Shown here: piece by piece, positions 60,884 through 64,000 of the stretch
Numbering within the stretch: the stretch's first letter is position 1
How the letters are laid out: every line of letters starts with the position of its first letter
Assembly: GCA_963777905.1 (NCBI GenBank)
Contig: CAVZSM010000010.1
Coordinates: forward strand, 62,001-126,000
Reading direction: 5' to 3'
Length of the DNA: 64,000 bases
Origin: Trebonia sp963777905
GTDB lineage: Bacteria > Actinomycetota > Actinomycetes > Streptosporangiales > Streptosporangiaceae
Notes under the pieces: generated by a model
The model's input: the letters and a program-made list of their open reading frames with translations, nothing else
What the model was told of the DNA's origin: nothing
Database searches by the model: none
Made by a program: the position numbers and the translations under genes

Positions 60884-63244
60884 CTACTCGTTTCTCGCGA
60901 CCTCGGGTCCTGTGATGCGGGCCAGCAGCGGGAAGGTGGCCGCGATGATGCCGAGAGACACCACGATCCCGCCTGCGGTGAGCAAGTAGTACTCGACGCC
61001 GGGGGCCACCATCGGGTGGTTCTGCGCCTCGGTGGCGTACAGCGCGGCGGCGCCGAATCCGGTGCCGATCGCGACGGCGGCGACGGCGAGCAGCGGGACG
61101 GCGCCTTCGAGCGCGACGACTCGGCGCAGCGTGGCGAGCCGGGCGCCGGTGAGCCGCAGCAGGCTGAACGGCCGCTTGCGGTCCGCGAGCCCGGCCGCGA
61201 TGCCCGCGGCGAGCGTGCAGCCTGCGATCGGGAGGCTGATCAGGATCACCACGTTCGCGAGCTGCTGGTAGGCGTTGTTCTGAGCGTTGTCCTGCGCGAC
61301 GAGGTCGGCGATGGTGGACGGGGTGGTGACCCCGGGATACGCGTGGGCGGTCTCCAGCAGCGTCCTCGCGTGCTCGATCGCCGGCGTGCTGCCGTCCGTC
61401 TGCACGTCGATGGCGTCCACGCTGAGGGTGTCCAGCCGCGTGCCCCCGAGGTTCGCGGCTGGCCAGGTGACGTCGGCGCCGTTAAAGCCCAGCGGGCCGT
61501 TGAACCCGTCCGCAGGGAACGCCGCCGCTGTCGCCCCGGCCGGGCAGCGGCCAACACCGGGAACGGTCGCGAGCTGCGCGCACGAGACCACGCCGGCCAG
61601 AACCGGACTGGAGGTGCCGTCCGCATTGGCGCCGAAGCCGTGAAATCCATTGGGAAGGTACAGCCCGGGGTACGCGCGGACCACGAGCACCCCCTGAACG
61701 CCGGGGATCTCGCTCAGCTGCGCGGTCAGCGGCGCGACCGGTGCGGCGGGCCCGGGGGCCGCGGTGCCCTGACTCGCTCCGCCGGAACTGTCGCCGGACA
61801 CCTGGTTCGACACCGACACCTGGTCGGTCAGCACGTGCGATTCCGTGACGCTGCCAAACCGGGTGAGGTCCTTGGCGTCCTGCGTGCTGATCGCCACCAG
61901 GGTCACGGTGGTGATGAACAGCGCGAGCACCAGGCCGCTGACGGCGCGGAAGGCGGCCTTCGGGTCGTCGGCGATGCGGCGGGCGGCGATCAGCGTGCCT
62001 GGGCGACTGGTCCACCGGGCCATGACCTGCGCCGCGGCCATGGTGAGCCACGGTCCCGCGATGAACACGCCGACGATGATGATCGCGAAGCTGGACGTGA
62101 ACGCCTGGACCTGTCCGCTGATGGAGGCCGGGTGGCCGTGCACGGTCCAGAAGCCGAGCTCGGCCAGGCCGGCCAGCAGCGGCACCACCCGCCAGACGCC
62201 AGGCGGCTTCGGGGTCGCCCGGCGGGCGACGCCGAGCGGGGAGATGTGCACCCGGCGCAGCGCCAGCCGGGCCGCCGCGGCGGCGGCCAGCGGCACGCCG
62301 ATCGCGACCACGAGGACGTCGAACAGGCTGAGCGCAAGGTCGCTCGGGAAGAACGGCGCGCCGATGAACGGGATGGCCGCGACCGGGGTCCGCAGCAGGA
62401 AGAAGATCCCGAACCCGGCCGCCGCCCCCAGGGTGGCGGCAACGGTCGATTCGGTGGCGGCGAGCAGGGAGACCTGCTTGCGGGTCGCGCCGACCAGGCG
62501 CATCGCCGCAAACCGTTCCTCACGGCGGGCGGCCGACAGCCGGGTCGCGGTGCCGATGAAGATCAGCACCGGGGCAAGGATGGCCAGCGCGACGACGGCC
62601 AAGATGATGTCGGTGGCGCTCGCCGGGGCACCTCCGTCGGCCGGCAGGTAGGTCAGGCCCTGAGGGTTGACCTCCGACTGGTTGCTGCCGGGGTTGCCCG
62701 GTACCGTCGTGGCGATCGACCTCACGCGCACGCTGTCCGGGGTATGCGCCAGCTGCGCCGGGGTGCGCCCTTCGATAAGGACGAGCGAGTTCGGTGACGG
62801 CAGCGCCGCGTCGCCGATCGTCCCGGCCAGGTGGCCAGGGTAACGGTCGGCCAGCTGGTTCGCGGGAGTAGTGCGCATCAGCGCGACGAGAGCGGGCGAG
62901 GCGTAGTACTGGCCCGGTCCCGGGTCGTGGGAGATGCCCGGCGGCACGGGGGACGAGGCGCCGGTAGCGGCGACGTCGAAGCGGTCGATCGTCTGGCCGT
63001 CGAAGGTGTCGTTGCTTGGGTGCCACCACAACGGGGCGGCGCCCGTCGCCGGCCCGGCGGGCGACCACGCGCTGCCGGTCCAGAACCACGCGTGGCGGCC
63101 GTTCCAGGTGCTTACGGCGTTGATCGCGGCCACGGCCGTCAGCAGGAGGCCGACGCCGAGGCCGACCGCGATGGTCAGGATGACCAGCCGGGTGATGGCT
63201 TCGCGGCCGCCGCTGACCGCCAGCCGCAGCCCGAGGGGGATCAC
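60884..63244 (-). CDS. FtsX-like ABC transporter permease
   Basis: A 786-residue permease from GTG 63244. One helix near the start (LTIAVGLGVGLLLTAVAAIN) is followed by a large outside domain, then FtsX-type helix blocks (DIILAVVALAILAPVLIFIG, SFAIIIVGVFIAGPWL and the repeat near the C-terminus, GGIVVSLGIIAATFPLL). It pairs with the ATPase upstream through a 4-base overlap (GTGA). MacB/FtsX-type exporters move lipids, peptides or drugs or transduce signals. Substrate unknown. Confidence 0.88.
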   Translation of the reverse strand: MIPLGLRLAVSGGREAITRLVILTIAVGLGVGLLLTAVAAINAVSTWNGRHAWFWTGSAWSPAGPATGAAPLWWHPSNDTFDGQTIDRFDVAATGASSPVPPGISHDPGPGQYYASPALVALMRTTPANQLADRYPGHLAGTIGDAALPSPNSLVLIEGRTPAQLAHTPDSVRVRSIATTVPGNPGSNQSEVNPQGLTYLPADGGAPASATDIILAVVALAILAPVLIFIGTATRLSAARREERFAAMRLVGATRKQVSLLAATESTVAATLGAAAGFGIFFLLRTPVAAIPFIGAPFFPSDLALSLFDVLVVAIGVPLAAAAAARLALRRVHISPLGVARRATPKPPGVWRVVPLLAGLAELGFWTVHGHPASISGQVQAFTSSFAIIIVGVFIAGPWLTMAAAQVMARWTSRPGTLIAARRIADDPKAAFRAVSGLVLALFITTVTLVAISTQDAKDLTRFGSVTESHVLTDQVSVSNQVSGDSSGGASQGTAAPGPAAPVAPLTAQLSEIPGVQGVLVVRAYPGLYLPNGFHGFGANADGTSSPVLAGVVSCAQLATVPGVGRCPAGATAAAFPADGFNGPLGFNGADVTWPAANLGGTRLDTLSVDAIDVQTDGSTPAIEHARTLLETAHAYPGVTTPSTIADLVAQDNAQNNAYQQLANVVILISLPIAGCTLAAGIAAGLADRKRPFSLLRLTGARLATLRRVVALEGAVPLLAVAAVAIGTGFGAAALYATEAQNHPMVAPGVEYYLLTAGGIVVSLGIIAATFPLLARITGPEVARNE

Positions 63245-63975
63245 GGCTCGGACCCGGTGAGCGTGCTGACCTTGCCGTCCCTGACGATGACCTCGCGGTC
63301 GGCGTAGGCGGCGACCCGCGCGTCGTGGGTGACCAGGATGACGGTGGTGCCGTGCTCGCGCACGGCGGCGGTGAGCAGGTTCATCACCATCTCCCCTGAC
63401 ATGGAGTCAAGCGATCCTGTCGGCTCGTCGGCGAACAGGATCTCGGGACCGGCGACCAGGCCGCGGGCCAGCGCGACTCGCTGTGCCTGCCCGCCGGACA
63501 GTTCCCCGGATCTGCGGCGCTGGAGCCCGTCCAGGTCGAGCGGGCCGAACCACTTCCTGGCCGCCGTCATCGCCGGGCCGCGGCGGGTGCCGGACAGCAG
63601 CAGCGGCAGGGCGACGTTCTCTTCCGCGGTCAGCTCGGGGACCAGCTGACCGAACTGGAACACGAACCCGAACCGGTTCCGGCGCAGTTCGCTGCGCCGG
63701 TCGTCGCTCAGGGTGTCCAGCCGCTGCCCGCCGAACCAGACCTCGCCCTCGTCGGGGACCAGGATCCCCGCCAGGCAGTGCAGCAAGGTGGACTTGCCCG
63801 ATCCGCTCGGCCCCATGATCGCGACGATCTCGCCTGGGCTTACCCGTAGCGAGGCACCACGCAGCGCTGGCGTCTCCCCGAAGGACTTGGCGAGGTTCCG
63901 CGCCTCGATGATCTTCACCATCGCGGTGGTGCCCGCGGCCTGGCCCGCGCTGGCGGGCTGGATGCCCCCGCTCAT
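63241..63975 (-). CDS. ABC transporter ATP-binding protein (MacB/LolD type)
   Basis: A 244-residue ATPase. Walker A is GPSGSGKSTLL, the Q-loop is FQFGQLVPELTAEENVALPL, the signature is LSGGQAQRVALAR, Walker B is EILFADEPTGSLD and the H-loop VTHD. It energises the FtsX-type permease that overlaps its end. An internal start at MVKIIEARN (about residue 19) would give the usual family length. It overlaps the end of another gene at its 5' side. Confidence 0.95.
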   Translation of the reverse strand: MSGGIQPASAGQAAGTTAMVKIIEARNLAKSFGETPALRGASLRVSPGEIVAIMGPSGSGKSTLLHCLAGILVPDEGEVWFGGQRLDTLSDDRRSELRRNRFGFVFQFGQLVPELTAEENVALPLLLSGTRRGPAMTAARKWFGPLDLDGLQRRRSGELSGGQAQRVALARGLVAGPEILFADEPTGSLDSMSGEMVMNLLTAAVREHGTTVILVTHDARVAAYADREVIVRDGKVSTLTGSEP

Positions 63976-64000
63976 CGCCCGACCTCCTGCTTGAGCATGT
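63972..64000 (-). CDS. End of an upstream gene, cut by the window
   Basis: A frame entering from the right edge ends MLKQEVGR and TGA, overlapping the ATPase start by four bases (ATGA). Such coupled genes ahead of MacB-type ATPases are often PadR regulators, but eight residues cannot show it. Confidence 0.35.

Overview
The window is GC-rich DNA from a filamentous-type actinomycete, most likely Streptosporangiales or a near relative. This rests on gene content: mycothiol ligase mshC, oligoribonuclease next to tRNA-His, lexA divergent from a LysM gene, the nrdR-nrdJ pair, a DUF5753/DUF397 regulator pair, LCP and SigJ-type proteins, and a 10-methyl fatty acid gene pair. There is also frequent GTG/TTG start use and strong G/C at third codon positions. 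The species cannot be fixed from the sequence alone.

Region 1 (1-8.1 kb) is a decayed, mobile-element-rich segment. A truncated lipoprotein deacetylase and an HtrA-like protease are followed by gene relics: an SRPBCC gene with an in-frame amber codon, a receiver-domain relic and the N-terminus of a tyrosine integrase. A 108/109-bp direct repeat of the 3' part of tRNA-Lys(CTT) and its terminator (3975-4082 and 7970-8078) brackets about 4 kb. That interval holds a membrane-anchored secreted protein, an HD-domain gene tail, a complete 1200-bp insertion sequence with 39-bp imperfect terminal repeats, and an integrase C-terminus abutting the intact tRNA-Lys. It reads as an old integrative element eroded by an insertion sequence.

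Region 2 (8.1-20.8 kb) has an acyl-CoA dehydrogenase pair around a TetR regulator with a clear palindromic operator, a frameshifted low-molecular-weight phosphatase, a two-component system whose kinase sensor region is broken in several frames, a LuxR-type regulator, an LCP ligase, SigJ with an NAD-dependent epimerase, and a MocR regulator divergent from an EamA exporter across a perfect inverted repeat.

Region 3 (20.8-30.7 kb) has twin palindromes, a 5-formyl-THF cyclo-ligase-like gene, CsbD, a MerR regulator divergent from a methyltransferase with a 19-bp-spacer promoter, a membrane-tailed LRAT-domain protein, a secreted four-repeat Ig-like protein, tRNA-His/orn, an FMN-binding oxidase and a frameshifted MocR regulator.

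Region 4 (30.7-43.4 kb) has a DapA-family lyase, a DUF5753-DUF397-CPBP cassette, a flavin monooxygenase with IclR regulator and amidase, mshC, a DUF4192 protein, and a small cassette bounded by a 40-bp direct repeat of the end of the DUF4192 gene.

Region 5 (43.4-64 kb) carries bfaA/bfaB for 10-methyl branched fatty acids, mgsA, leuS with a candidate leucine leader peptide and attenuator, lexA/LysM with SOS boxes, nrdR-nrdJ with paired NrdR boxes, then a Fic protein, a flavin reductase, an expansin-like protein, an SRPBCC/TetR pair, a membrane glycosyltransferase and a FtsX-type ABC transporter.

Roughly ten frame breaks occur in otherwise recognisable genes, many at runs of G or C. Some may be assembly indels rather than real decay, so the entries marked pseudogene should be read with that in mind. 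No CRISPR array or unmistakably new multi-gene system was found. The most unusual items are the eroded tRNA-Lys element, the DUF4192 tail duplication, the leuS leader, the twin palindromes and the small peptide gene at 30516.
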